DNA of 64,000 nt from Heterostelium album PN500. Taxonomy: Eukaryota > Evosea > Eumycetozoa > Acytosteliales > Acytosteliaceae. Where the stretch lies: assembly GCF_000004825.1 (NCBI RefSeq), contig NW_008805076.1:620001-684000 (forward strand). The letters are read 5' to 3'. The notes below the pieces were generated by a model. That model was not told where the DNA came from. It worked only from the letters and a program-made list of their open reading frames with translations, and did no database searches. Below are positions 11,990-23,516 of this stretch, one piece after another; the first letter of the stretch is position 1, and each line of letters starts with the position of its first letter. The position numbers and the translations under genes were made by a program.

Positions 11990-12628
11990 AAATTAAATAA
12001 ACTTAAGATGATATCATCAATTTTGTATAATTAATGAACAACCATAGTAAAAAATAATATTGGGGTCTTTGATTTGCAATGATATAAAAATATCTCCGAT
12101 AAAAATATAAAAATTAAATATAACTTAAGATGATATCATCAATTTTTAACAATTAAAAAACCAGAGTGAATAAAAAAATACACCAGGATAAAAAAATTAA
12201 TAAATATCTTGTGTTTTTTTAAAAATAGGAGGGGTATAAAATTTTGGAAAGATCTTGATTTTTTTTTTTTAAAAACTGATATATGTGAAAAAACCATTTA
12301 GTTCGAAAAATAGTAAATATCTATTTTTGTTATATCAAACTGGTTCAATTGAAAAGCCGATGAGAAACAATTGTTTTTCAATGAAAATAACCAAATTTAG
12401 TAGATACCATCTTGCTTCTTTTCTGATTCCAGAATCCTAGTAAAAACTAAATCCTAACTTCTAAAACACAGATCTATGTAAACCCTGGTTATCTTAGTCA
12501 ACAATTGACTTTAAGATAATTTTAATATTTTATTAATACAACTATTTAAACATTTTTTTTTGAAATTAGTTATTCACCAATCAATTCTAAACATTCAAAT
12601 ATTAAATATACACAAATTTTTTTTTTAA
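11990..12628. repeat. Upstream flank of duplicated unit, copy 1
   Basis: Homologous along much of its length to 13665-14242. It carries two copies of a motif with the perfect palindrome GATGATATCATC (near 12008-12019 and 12129-12140), separated by ATCTCCGATAAAA-type sequence, then matching blocks such as GATCTTGATTTTTT and ACCCTGGTTA. The homology shows the duplicated unit includes the promoter of the small secreted gene that follows. Confidence 0.75.
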
Positions 12629-13346
12629 ATGAAATTAATTGCATTCATCTTTTTAGTTGCTTGTGCTACCGCAAGTAGTTTACCATATCAATGTCAAAAC
12701 TCCAATGGATACACTACCAATTTCGAAGTATCTTCCTTCAACTGTTTAGATCCAAATTCGAACTCTCCACCATTATCATTCTTTGAAGGTATAAATTTTT
12801 AAATATTTAAATATAGAATTTAAATTAATTTTAATATTATAAAATACACTAGCTGGAAATACTACTATAGATTTTGTTGGACAACGTAGTTTCCTCTCCT
12901 ATTTTATTGTATTTGAAGGTCAAGAACCAAGTTCTGGTTCGGTTTGGGAGTTTGGTCAGACTGGTGAGGGATATATCTTGGATAATGGAGTTTGTTTCAA
13001 AACATCATTAAACTATCCAATTCCCTCTGCACTTCCATTGGGTGATGTAGTAGGTACCACCAAGATTGGACAATTCCAAGTTCAAATCTTCAATCCTTCC
13101 AAAGTTTCAAACAATACCGATCAAGCCTATCTCTATGATCCAAAGACCTGCTCCCTTGTTTCATCCACCTTAAGTAATTCCGATCTAACCAACCCAGGAT
13201 ATATGGTTTTGAATTTCTACGACTTTGATAACAGTTTCACCGAGTCATGGTTTGATTTACCATCTGAGTGCTCCTCAGAATCTGTAGTCTCTCTTCCCAA
13301 TTTCAAAGCTCCCAAACACCTCAATATGTTAAAAAAATTCTTTTAA
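12629..13346 (+). CDS. Small secreted protein, tandem paralog A (ependymin-like, tentative)
   Basis: Two exons, 12629-12788 and 12853-13346 (intron GTATAA...CTAG), 654 nt, 217 residues. Signal peptide MKLIAFIFLVACATAS followed by a Cys-containing luminal protein. Features include PYQCQNSNGY, GQEPSSGSVWEFGQT, a Cys after NGV, YLYDPKTC and SWFDLPSEC near the C terminus. The spaced Cys residues and the final W-x-x-P-x-x-C element recall ependymin-related proteins, but the match is weak. It ends with a short basic stretch LKKFF. It is very close to the gene at 14243-14982, with the same intron position and phase. A secreted or vesicle-luminal role is inferred. Confidence 0.8.
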
Positions 13347-14242
13347 ACCAATAGAATTTTAATTTTATAAATTGAAACTAATAAATTAATATAGTAGAAC
13401 CTATCACTCCCCAATTATTTTTGTAGTTTTTTTATTCATATTTTTTTGTTTTAAAAAAAACTATTATAAACACTTTAAAAATTAAAAAAACATAGTGTAT
13501 GGTACTATTAAATAGTTGATTGAAGATTTTTGAAAACCAAGACTACAAATGAACAATAAAATTACAACATATAGATGGTTGTATTGATGCTACAGCTTGA
13601 ATACCTTTTAAAAGACACCTCACTCGTTGATCAAATCCTATATCAATTAAGATGAATGATAATGAATATTATTGGGTTCTTTGGTTTGCTATCTCCGATA
13701 AAATTTTAAAAATTAAACAAAACTTAAGATGATATCATCATTTTTAACAATAAAAACAACCAGAGTGATTAAAAAATAAACCAGGATAAAAAATTATCCA
13801 ATCTTTTTGTTTGCAAAATAAAAATATTTTGTGTAAAAATTATTTAAAGATCTTGATTTTTTTCATTTACAAAAACCGATGATGTGTAAAAAACCGCTGA
13901 GTTCAAAAAAAAAGTAAATATCTTTTTGATTGTCAAACAGGCTAAAAATTGAAAAAGAAGTCATAGAATGCAGTGAGATTCATTGAATATAACCAATTAT
14001 AGTCTATATCACTTTGTTTCTTTTTTTTTTGACACCCGAATCCTGGTAGAACTAAACCCCAGATCCTAAAAGTCACACAACACAAACCCTGGTTAGATTA
14101 TTAGTCAACTATTGACTTATTAAAATACAATAACTCTTAAAATAACTATTTAAACAAAGTTTAGAGATCAGTTATTCATCAATCTATTCTAAACATTCAA
14201 ATATTAAATATATATAAATAATTTGTTATATCACTAGCAAAA
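13347..14242. repeat. Junction of the duplicated units
   Basis: The first part repeats the 3' flank that also follows gene B (AATTTTAATTTTATAAATTG and beyond). From about 13665 it repeats the 5' flank of gene A, including one copy of the GATGATATCATC palindrome motif (near 13727-13738). Blocks in between are unique and AT-rich. Confidence 0.7.
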
Positions 14243-14982
14243 ATGAAATTCTTAATTGCATTAATCTTTTTAGTTACCTGTGCTTCAGCAAGACGTATGC
14301 CATATCATTGTTCAAACACCAATGGATACACCTCCAATTTCGAAGCAACTGCTTTCAACACTTTAGATCCAAATTCAAACTATCCACCAATGTCATTCTT
14401 TGAAGGTATGAATTAATCACAGTGTTAAAATATATAAATTTAGAAAAAAAAAGTTAATTTTAATAATATTGTCTATAACAATTTTTAGCTGGAAATACTA
14501 CAACCGATTTTGTTGGACAAAGAACTTTCACCACCTATGTTCTTGTAGTGGAAGGTCAAGAACCAAGTTTTGGTTCTATCTGGGAGTTTGGTCAAACTAA
14601 TGAAGGATATATCTTGGATAATGGTGTTTGTGTCAAAGTGTCATTGGACTATCCAGTTCCCTCTGCACTCCCATTGGGTGACTTAATTGGTACCACCAAG
14701 ATTGGACAATTCCCAGTTCAAATATTCAATGCTGCATTAGTTTCATACAATACCAACCAAACCTACCTCTACGATCCATTGAGTTGTTCTCTTGTATCAT
14801 CGACAATAAGAAATTCCGATCTAACCAACCCAGGATTTACAGTTATGAACTTCTACAACTTTGAAAACAGTTTCACCGAGTCATGGTTTGATTTACCATC
14901 AGAATGCTCTTCACAATCTGTAATCTCCCTTCCAAATTTCGTAGCTCCAAAACATACCAATATTTTAAAAAAATTCTTTTAA
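14243..14982 (+). CDS. Small secreted protein, tandem paralog B (ependymin-like, tentative)
   Basis: Two exons, 14243-14405 and 14489-14982; 657 nt, 218 residues. Signal peptide MKFLIALIFLVTCASA; the intron is at the same place and phase as in gene A, and exon 2 has the same length (494 nt). Differences from A are scattered substitutions, for example one Cys early in A (SFNCLDPN) is Thr in B (AFNTLDPN), so one disulfide may differ. The C-terminal SWFDLPSEC is kept. Both copies have intact frames and splice sites, so both are probably expressed. The 3' flanks are nearly identical to those of A for about 70 bp. Confidence 0.8.
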
Positions 14983-15367
14983 ACCATTAGAATTTTAATT
15001 TTATAAATTGAAACTAATAAATTAATATAGTATAATTTATCACTCCCCCCAATTATTATTGTAGTATCTTAATTTTGTTTTTTAACTCTATTTAAATAGA
15101 TAAAAATATTTATTTTTTTTTGTCTTGATAATAAAATAACTTTATATCGATTTATTATGGCGAATGGATATGTTGAATATTTTATTGGGACCTTTGAATA
15201 ATTTAAAATTAACAACATATTTCCGATACGATTTTATTTGAATTGTTTGCAGAAAAGATTAAGCTGCGAAAATGTGGGTGGACTTTTTAATTTTTTTTGA
15301 TGTTCAAGAAGCACAGAATTATTTATATTTGTAATAAATAAATAAAAAAAAAGATACTCTACTCTCA
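14983..15367. repeat. 3' flank of gene B with a third partial flank copy
   Basis: Starts with the 3' flank shared with gene A. Near 15187-15232 it carries a weaker third match to the TTGGG(A/G/T)-CTTTGA and TCCGATA block seen upstream of both genes, but without a third secreted-protein gene. It then runs into the promoter of the isomerase gene. Confidence 0.5.
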
Positions 15368-16785
15368 ATGAATAAGATTGTAAAATTACATTGTGTGGCA
15401 CAGCAATACTCTTGGGGAAACTATGGTCTCAATAGTACTGTGGCACAGTTGCTCTCTGCAGATAGCTGTGTGAAGATCGATGAGAGTGCACCATATGCAG
15501 AGTTGTGGATGGGTGCACATCCATCTGCACCGTCGGTCGTAGAGACTGATGATCACAAACGACTTACACTACAACAATACCTCGAGGCAAACGGCATCGA
15601 ATCGCTACTGGGTAAACAAGTGGTAGATAGATTCGGAGCGGTATTTCCATTCCTCTTCAAGGTACTCTCTATAAGAACTGCACTTTCAATTCAATCACAT
15701 CCAGACTCTGACTTGGCAAAGAAGTTATTTGAGAAGTTTCCTGATATCTACAAGTAAGTTTTAAATTACTTTACTTTTTTTTTTATTTTATTTTTTTTTT
15801 TGAACATGTTTGTTTACATTTTGCTAATCAAATATAATATAACTTTACAAAAGAGATCCATATCATAAACCAGAGATTGCAATTGCTTTAACACCTTTTA
15901 AAGCATTATGTGGATTCAGACCATTGAATGATATCATTCAGTTCATCAATGATGTACCAGAACTAAAGGCATCTATACATGCATCTATTGAATCTGATAA
16001 ACGTATGTAATCACCTCAAACATTGATAATAGTTCGTGTGGTTGTTAACTAACAATAACTAAATAAATATTTATTTAGTTGATCATTCAAATTGTTCATT
16101 ATATTTAAATAATGTTGTTGTTGCATTACTTAAAACCAATGCAACTGTCATTAAAGAGAATCTTGCCACTCTTGTAAATAGAATCAGTGCACAGTCTACA
16201 AAGAATGATTTAGATCAATTGGTTTTGGTGCTACACGAACAGTATCCAGGTGATGTAGGTGTATTCTTTGCTTATCTTTTGAATTATATCCAGATGGCAC
16301 CGGGTCAAGCTTTGTTCTTGCCAGCTGGTGAGCCACATGCTTATGTTGCCGGAGACTGTGTAGAGTGCATGGCACCCTCTGACAATGTAGTGAGAGCAGG
16401 TCTGACCCCGAAGCTCAAGGATGTCGATACACTCGCCCACATGCTAACCTATAACACCGGTGAACCACCACTTGTCAAACCAATCTGTGAGTCTGACAAT
16501 CACGCTCTTTTCCGTCCACCCGTCGACGAATTCGAAGTAGAGAGCTACCATATCTCTGAAGGCGCCGAACAATCGATTAAATCAAGAAGAGGACCTGCTA
16601 TTGTATTAGTATTAGATGGTAACATCCAGATCAGCTCCTCTTTGCAACCTCAAAACAACTTTGATAAACTAATCAAAGGAACTGTATTATTTGTACCAAT
16701 TGACACACCATTCACCGTTAAAACAATAGATAGTAAATCATCTACACTCTACATTGCAAGAGTTAGTGAAAGATTATTTAAATAA
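15368..16785 (+). CDS. mpi: Mannose-6-phosphate isomerase (type I)
   Basis: Three exons, 15368-15753, 15854-16002, 16079-16785; 1242 nt, 413 residues, the normal eukaryotic length. It interconverts fructose-6-phosphate and mannose-6-phosphate in the cytosol, feeding GDP-mannose and protein glycosylation. Visible motifs: [19 protein letters not shown] (the QSHPD zinc-ligand region), [51 protein letters not shown] (zinc ligand and active-site signature). The first intron acceptor is AAG; it restores K-DP-H-KPE, the conserved text of the family, so the model is solid. Confidence 0.95.
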
Positions 16786-16884
16786 CCAATAACTAATAAA
16801 TATATTGATTTTTAATTGATATTATAATAACTTTATTATTAAACTAAATAAAAAAAAATGATCTTTTTTTTAATGTTTTTATGT

Positions 16885-18546
16885 TTAATAACTTCTTCCG
16901 TATAAAGTCCATTTCTTGGCGGATCTTTCACAGGCAAAACAACGAGTTTCGTTGGTGATGGCTGGGACATCACGGAGCTCTTCGACTTTGAGTGGAATAC
17001 AGAGTGACTTGGCAGCACCGGTCAAACAGAAACCTTTTTCGGCTTCTTCCTTTTGCTTCAAGGATTCCTCGTTGGAACGCTTCTTGATGGCCTCCTCACA
17101 GTCTGGGACATCACACCATGGTACCAAACAAATGTGACGCTTGTCCAACGATGGGATGAAATCAGACCATTGGGTGACGATACTGATCGATTCATTACGT
17201 TGCTTGGTGGCACGCTCCAACATTGAGACTTGGATGTTATCCAAAGTCGACTTGGCGGTGGTGATGAGATCGGCGTTGGCAACAGACTCCTTGACACCGT
17301 TGTCACGACGACAGAACATGACTACATCCTTCTCTAAATCCTTTGGACCGACTTCAACACGAATTGGGACACCCTTGAGTTCCCAGTGAATATATTTCTG
17401 ACGTGGGTTGTAGTTGGTACGGTTGTCGAGGTGAGCACGAATACCGGCTTCCTTGAGACGTTGTACGACTTCGTCGGCCTTCTTATCGAGAATGGCAGAG
17501 TCAAAGTCCTTAAAGTACAATGGGACGACTACGACTTGAATTGGAGCGATTCTTGGTGGGAGAACCAAACCCTTGTCATCACCGTGAACCATGATCATGA
17601 CACCGATGGTTCTGGTGGTGAGACCCCACGAGTTTTGCCAAGCCAATGCCTTGGCGTTGTTTTCGTCTTCAAACTCAATACCAAACATCTTTGAGAAGTT
17701 CTGACCCAAACAATGAGAGGTGGCAGCCTGAATGGCACGACCATTGGTTGGAATGAAACCCTCGATGGTGCTGGTGTACAAACCACCGGCAAACTTCTCC
17801 TTCTCTGACTTGAGACCCTCGACGACTGGAACGGCCAACAACTCTTCGTAGACACGCTTGTAGAGACGCAAGATTTGGAGTACTTCTTTGTCAGCCTCTT
17901 CCTTGGTGGCGAAAGCGGTGTGACCCTCTTGCCAGAGGAACTCACGCGATCTCAAGAATGGAACTGGACGCTTGAACTCCCAACGCACAACATTGACCCA
18001 TTGGTTCAACTTCAATGGGAGATCACGATGTGAACGAATCCAGTTCTTGTAAGCTGGATACATGATAGTCTCAGAGGTTGGACGAATAGCGATTGGCTCG
18101 GACAAGTTGGACTTTCCAGACTTGGTGACCCAAGCGACTTCTGGAGCGAAACCTTCGATGTGATCCTCCTCAGTGTTGAGTGCCTTCTCAGAGACCAACA
18201 ATGGGAAGTAGGCGTTTTGGACACCGAGCTTCTTGATCTCACCGTCAAAGAACGATTGAATCTGTTCCCAAATGCTGTATGACCATGGACGCAAGATGTA
18301 GCAACCAGAGATATCGTAGTAGTCGATCATCTCTGAACGTGTGATGACATTGGTGTACCACTCTGAGAAATCTTCCTCCTTACCGACACCGGCTGTATTC
18401 AATTTATCTCTGGCTTCCTTTGTCTTTGCTTGATCCTTGACCTCCTTCTCCTTCTTCTCCTTTGGCACCTTTGGTGCCTTCTCTCTCTTTTCCTTTGGAA
18501 CTTGTTGTTGTGTTGTTGTTGTTGTTGGTTGTTGTGATTCAGACAT
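16885..18546 (-). CDS. proS: Cytosolic prolyl-tRNA synthetase (eukaryotic/archaeal type)
   Basis: 553 residues, single exon. It charges tRNA-Pro. The N terminus is a Lys/Glu-rich extension of about 55 residues with a Thr/Gln run, then the class II core: motif 2 region (RPTSETIMYPAYKNWIRSHR, VVRWEFKRPVPFLRSREFLWQEGHTAF), motif 3 (GLTTRTIGVMIMVHGDDKGL), an anticodon-binding domain (VVPLYFKDFD), and a C-terminal zinc-binding-like region with Cys residues ending in Tyr, the signature end of this type. There is no fused GluRS. It is convergent with the isomerase gene, whose stop lies about 100 bp away. Codon use is strongly biased, as in highly expressed genes. Confidence 0.95.
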   Translation of the reverse strand: MSESQQPTTTTTQQQVPKEKREKAPKVPKEKKEKEVKDQAKTKEARDKLNTAGVGKEEDFSEWYTNVITRSEMIDYYDISGCYILRPWSYSIWEQIQSFFDGEIKKLGVQNAYFPLLVSEKALNTEEDHIEGFAPEVAWVTKSGKSNLSEPIAIRPTSETIMYPAYKNWIRSHRDLPLKLNQWVNVVRWEFKRPVPFLRSREFLWQEGHTAFATKEEADKEVLQILRLYKRVYEELLAVPVVEGLKSEKEKFAGGLYTSTIEGFIPTNGRAIQAATSHCLGQNFSKMFGIEFEDENNAKALAWQNSWGLTTRTIGVMIMVHGDDKGLVLPPRIAPIQVVVVPLYFKDFDSAILDKKADEVVQRLKEAGIRAHLDNRTNYNPRQKYIHWELKGVPIRVEVGPKDLEKDVVMFCRRDNGVKESVANADLITTAKSTLDNIQVSMLERATKQRNESISIVTQWSDFIPSLDKRHICLVPWCDVPDCEEAIKKRSNEESLKQKEEAEKGFCLTGAAKSLCIPLKVEELRDVPAITNETRCFACERSAKKWTLYGRSY

Positions 18547-19462
18547 TCTTACACGATATTAATAAAAAATTATTATTATAAATAAATAAATAAAAATAAA
18601 TATTACTAATTGTCGATAATTTAAAAAAATGATTTAGCTAAATTTTTTGGCTTTTATGTTTAAAAAAAAAAAATTTGTAATCAAAAGGTTTTTTTATATT
18701 TTTTTTTATTGAAAAAAATTGTGTTATTTCAAAGAGTTGATTGAACTTTGACTTTTAATAATTAACAAGTGAATTGCAATGGTTGATTGATTTTAAATAT
18801 TGATGTTCTTTCTATTTTTGTGTGTGAAAAACAATATTTATTATTATTTTAGATAATTTACATATATTTTTGAAACATGTTTCAAATTAACACACATTTA
18901 AATGCTGTGAGATTGATTGGTCTTACAGTCGACTTGTTTATTTTTGATAAATTTTTAAGATATTTTTTTAATTAATTTTATCCGATTTTTTATTTTAAAT
19001 AAAATAGTATAAGGTTAGATGGACTGGTAAGATGATTGAAAATGATCTATTGTCATTACCATATATGTAGATAAGTAAACAACCCAATATTCTGATACAA
19101 TAAACATAAACAATACAATAAATAAATAACAGAGATCATAGATATGAAATCAAGGTTAAATGTTTAACAAATAAGTATTAAGATATACAATTTTTTTGTT
19201 TATTTTATTTTGTTATTTTTTTTTTAAAATGATAATTCTATTCTTGTCGGTAATGTCTGATTGAACTGTAGCAATAACAACATTACAAATTTGAAACAAA
19301 AGCAACAACATTTGTTGGTTAAGTTAGTTAGTGAGTGGTGGAGACAGTGGTGAGAGAGAAAGGTAGTGGAGTACACATATAATAGAATATTGTGATTTTA
19401 AAAGTGACATTGAATTTGGTTGGTTTGTTTGTTTGTTTGTTTTTGAGTGTTGGTTAAGATGA
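18547..19462. other. Intergenic, no gene seen
   Basis: AT-rich promoter side of the synthetase plus the 3' flank of the next minus-strand gene. No convincing ORF or RNA. Confidence 0.5.
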
Positions 19463-20992
19463 TCATGGTTCTGCTGTTGTTGTGGTTGTGGTGGTTGTTG
19501 ATGCTGCTGCTGGTGTAGTGGTTGTGGAGGGAGAGGTAGAGGTGGTCGATGATGCTGCTGCTGCTGCTGCTGCTGAAGTCTTGGTATTTGTTGATTTCGA
19601 TGATTTTGAGGTCTTTTGTTTTTTGAGAGCGGCTTTCTTTGCTAGTTTCTCCTTCTTGCTGAGCGGTCTCTCTCCGGTCTCTAAAAAGTCGGCAATAACC
19701 TTGGTCAACTGTGATTTCTTGTAGGAAGAGTATGTGATGTCGTTCATTTTACAAAATTCTTGGAGTGGCTCCAAGTTAAAAAAGTCATGTAGCTGATCTT
19801 TGGTGACACCCTTTACGATCTTGCTGACTGGTGGCGATATATATTTACCGTCTTTATCTCTGTATCCACCGAATGAATTTAGCTTTCCAGAGGCGCCGCT
19901 GCCATTGGAGCTTGATTGCTCGTCTTCGTCGTCGTCCTCCTCGTCTGTCTCATCTTCTTCCTTTGCTTTTCTCTTATTGCTAGTGGCTGCTGGTTTTGCC
20001 TTTGCCTTGCTATTTGTAGTGCTGGTGGTAGTAGTAGTGGTGGAACCATTGGATGTTGCTTCATCTTCGTATTTAGTAACTGGTTTTCTTGCTCTCTTTC
20101 CACTTACTTCAGTGGACTCTGTAGTTGCTGCTGCTGCTGGTGCTGTTGTCTTTCCATTTGATTTTGATGCTGCTGCTGCTGGTGGCTTTGACTTTGCTTT
20201 GGCGGGTGGCTTGGATTTTGCGGTGGCGGGTGCTGGTGCCTCCTCTTCAGACTCTTCAACCTCCGATTCGACAGCAGCGGCGGGCTTGGCAGCTGCCGGC
20301 TTCTTGTTTGGTGCCTTCTTTGGTGCCGCTGGCTTCTTGGCGCCGGCAGACTTCTTGGCTGGCTTCTCTTTGGCGGCTGGCTTCTTGGATGGCGCAGGAG
20401 CAGCTTCCTCTTCCTCCTGGGCGTCTTCGTCATTGACCAAGTCAGACTCGAGATCAAACATTGACTTCATCACCTCCTCTGCATTCTTTGAGTCGTCGTT
20501 CTCGATATAATTCATCTTCAAGTCTTTGCAGTACGACTTGAGCACTTCGGAGCCACCCTCGCACATCTTTATCAGCAGCTTGTTGACACCCTGAAGGAAG
20601 CACTCCTCCTCGATCTTTCCAATCATCTCTTGGCGTGGCAAGTCTTGCTCGGAGGTCTCTTGGAGTGAGAGCAACTTGAACACTTGCGTCAGATCTTCTT
20701 GACTGAGTTTCTCGAGCGAGTTGTAGAGACCGTTGATCTCGAGCTTCTTCAAGACGTCGGCTTTGGGACATCCGAATCCAGATGCAAAGATCTCTGTGAA
20801 CTTCTCCATGTCCTCCATGAATGAGTAGGTCTGAGTGCAGATCACTGACTTGACCATTGAAGTCAGCTCTGGTTGCTCAGCAGACAAGATGATCGCTTCA
20901 TCCTTTGGATTGAAATGTTTCAAAGTTTGTTGCAATGAGCCAACACTTAGCTTACTGAATGACTTTAATATATTTGCTAGTTGAGTTGACAT
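19463..20992 (-). CDS. Nuclear SAP-like chromatin-associated protein
   Basis: 509 residues, single exon, ATG at 20992. Residues 1-180 form a helical, Leu-rich domain I do not recognise. Next comes a long Lys/Ala/Pro-rich region resembling histone H1 tails (repeats of KKPAA and KPPAKAKS), acidic patches (EVEESEEE, EEDETDEEDDDEDE) and a basic KRKAKEE. The segment at about 395-440 (LEPLQEFCKMNDITYSSYKKSQLTKVIADFL) has the helix-turn-helix spacing of a SAP motif, which binds AT-rich or scaffold DNA. The tail is low-complexity Lys, Ser, Ala and Thr. Nuclear DNA binding is inferred; a DEK- or SAF-like role is possible. Several opposite-strand ORFs over the Ala/Lys regions are artefacts of composition. 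Confidence 0.75.
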   Translation of the reverse strand: MSTQLANILKSFSKLSVGSLQQTLKHFNPKDEAIILSAEQPELTSMVKSVICTQTYSFMEDMEKFTEIFASGFGCPKADVLKKLEINGLYNSLEKLSQEDLTQVFKLLSLQETSEQDLPRQEMIGKIEEECFLQGVNKLLIKMCEGGSEVLKSYCKDLKMNYIENDDSKNAEEVMKSMFDLESDLVNDEDAQEEEEAAPAPSKKPAAKEKPAKKSAGAKKPAAPKKAPNKKPAAAKPAAAVESEVEESEEEAPAPATAKSKPPAKAKSKPPAAAASKSNGKTTAPAAAATTESTEVSGKRARKPVTKYEDEATSNGSTTTTTTSTTNSKAKAKPAATSNKRKAKEEDETDEEDDDEDEQSSSNGSGASGKLNSFGGYRDKDGKYISPPVSKIVKGVTKDQLHDFFNLEPLQEFCKMNDITYSSYKKSQLTKVIADFLETGERPLSKKEKLAKKAALKKQKTSKSSKSTNTKTSAAAAAAASSTTSTSPSTTTTPAAASTTTTTTTTAEP

Positions 20993-21717
20993 TTAACACA
21001 ATATTATTATTATTACTATTATTATTATTCTTTAGTTTAGATTGTTGAGTGTGTTATCCTTTCTTTTCTATCTTTTGCAAACAAAAAAAAATGATAAAGA
21101 TTCTCTGCTAACAATTTTGTGTACTGGTAATCTTATCTTGCTTGTACTGTACTGTTATCTTGTCAAACTGTAAAAATTAAAGAATGATGAAAGCTGAAAT
21201 AACAGTGTTTATTTTTATTTGTTTCCGTTGGTGTTTGGTTGTTTTTTTTTTTTTTTTTAATTTGTTCAAATTAATTAATTAAAAAAAAAAAATCCAAAAA
21301 ACTAACTGTTAAAAATTAATGTTTAAATAAATTTGAAAATAGTTTGTTGTTGGAGGAATAAAAAAATTTGAATAATTGAACTGTGAGCGTTGATCTTCAT
21401 ACCCACAGTTTTTCAATTTTTGATTACAAAATAAAAATTAAAAAAAAAACAATTTTTCAAATTCAAAAAAAGATTTAACAGATTGGCGCCAAACATTTCA
21501 GATTTTGCACTTACCAAAAGATTAACGGTTGGATAATTTAATGATTTTGAATTTTATAGTTTAATTTTATTTAAATATTTCCTTTTTTAAAAGTTGTAAT
21601 AAAATAAATATTATTTCGAGGAATTGAATTTTTTTTTTTTGATAATAATCAATTTATTTAATAATGAATGTAATGTTTGATATTTGGTTTGTTTTTTTGT
21701 TTGTTTGTTGTTTTTAT
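20993..21717. other. Intergenic, no gene seen
   Basis: AT-rich with long homopolymer runs; promoter of the SAP-like gene and 3' flank of the dehydrogenase-like gene. No ORF worth listing. Confidence 0.5.
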
Positions 21718-23516
21718 TTAAAATAATAATGTAATGATTGATAATAATAATACAATCGTAATTGATAAATCTAAAATGTTTTGAAAATAATATTAAAAAA
21801 AAAAAAAAAAAGTATTGGTTTTTGTTAACAAATTAGTTAGATTATTGATTTGATAGATGTTTGTTTGTTTGTAAAGGTTTAAATAAAAGTTTACTTACAT
21901 TGTGAGGAAATGACTGGTTTGAGGATGTTGCCCGAAGAATAGGAATCGGTATGACCAGAGTAACGAATTGCGATGATTGTACCGGTGGGATCATCACTCG
22001 ATATCAAGAGACACTCTGTGATGTTGATACCACAGGGTGCAAGACGTACAACCGACACTGGACGGAATGCCCATTGATCTCCCTTTACACCTGGAATACC
22101 ACCAAACAACTTGGTCATCGTTGCATTAACAGGGTTGTAGTTGCTATCGGTTTGAATGTGTACCACTTGATATCCTGAGGATGGAACACGATTCCACGAT
22201 CCGTGTTGAGTGACAAACATACCCTTATCATAGGGTGGTTGGAATGTAGTTGAATTCCAAAATAGCAAATCCAATGGTGCAGTATGAGCAGGCATACAAA
22301 ACTTTGGACGAACTACATTTGATTGATTGAAACACCAATCATCACTGTTTAGATATTTTTCAAAACAAACAAACAAGTAGATTATTAGCAACAACATATA
22401 ATATTAATAATCATCAATTACTTATTCTACATACTCTGATTTAAGTACACCAAAGTTTGCACCAACACCCTTTGATACATTGGGTGGAAGATATCCTTCA
22501 CTCCAACATCTTGGATATCCATAGAACTTGAAAAATATGTATGTATTAGAAATAAATATTGAAGTTGATTGATTGATTGATATAAAACAATACTTACAGA
22601 ACCTCTAGATTCTAAAAGATTGATCTCTTCACATGGATTGTTGATGTGTGCATCGGCTACCAAGTCAGGTCTGCTCAGTTCATCCATTCCATTTTCGACA
22701 CCCCACAATCTACCGGTTGGATCGAATCGCAAACCGACTTCATTTCTGCAACCGTCGGCCTGAACTACACAGTTGGTAAAGTTAATCGGTAGAGTCAAAC
22801 CGGTGGCGTCACAATAGTAGACTCTGGCACGCGATGAATTCGGATCCACATTCGATCCACTGCCGATGCTAATGTAGAACTTTAGTTCATCGATCATTGC
22901 GAGTGTTCTGGTGACATGACCATCCGATGGCATGTTATTCAAAACCACCTCGGGTGTACCTAGATCCGTTCTGTTTCCCGGTGTGTATCGCCAACGATAG
23001 GCAGTCGATGGACTGGTAGCATAGAGATATTTACCAGTTACTGTTACTGCATGATTCAATCCTGGTGCAGTTGCTATATTTAATCAAGTTATATTAGTTA
23101 TTTTTCAAAAAATAATAATAATATTATTAATAGTTTAAAATTACCTAAAGTTGCACTCTCATTACTATCGATAACACCATTTTGATTGAGATCATACATG
23201 ACAGTGATAATGCCATTGGTTGAAACTAAAACATCACCATTGCTAGCAACATAGAGTTGTCTTGGTTTCGACAATCCCGTCTTGTATTCCCAGACACAAT
23301 AACCATCTTGAATGAAATATTTACTGTTTGCAACTTGATATGCACATTGTGGTTGTGCACTTGAATATCCAATAATTACCACAATAGCTAAATAGATAGA
23401 TAGATAGATAATAATATTTATTTAGAACAATCTAACTCATTATAATAATAACTTTTTTTTGTTTTATTAGTTTTTTCTAACATACATAATAAAATAAATG
23501 ATTTAAGATGATTCAT
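21718..23516 (-). CDS. Secreted glucose/sorbosone-dehydrogenase-like beta-propeller protein with hydrophobic C-terminal tail
   Basis: Six-exon model: 23486-23516, 23145-23387, 22598-23073, 22435-22526, 21899-22344, 21718-21770; 1341 nt, 446 residues. Exon 1 plus the start of exon 2 give the signal peptide MNHLKSFILLSIVVIIG. The body has the family marks: an N-terminal Cys-rich start, YVASNGDVLVS, GLNHAV, NEVGLRFDPTGRLWGVENG, an E-NLLE segment, FYGYPRCWSEGY, AHTAPLDLLFW, VTQHGSW and GDQWAFRPVSV. The short last exon encodes a run of hydrophobic residues ending in LLF, which looks like a GPI-attachment or membrane-tail signal; if the GTAAGT at 21898 is not used, the protein instead stops at QCK. 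PQQ dependence is not shown. A broken copy follows at 23949-24854. Confidence 0.8.

Noticed and set aside
17386-17694. ORFs opposite the prolyl-tRNA synthetase
   Set aside because: Biased codon use of a highly expressed gene keeps the antisense frames open.
19482-20510. Long plus-strand ORFs opposite the SAP-like gene (80, 236, 81 and 103 residues)
   Set aside because: They are rich in Ala, Val, Phe and Cys only because the real gene is rich in Lys, Ala and Pro codons; no domains.
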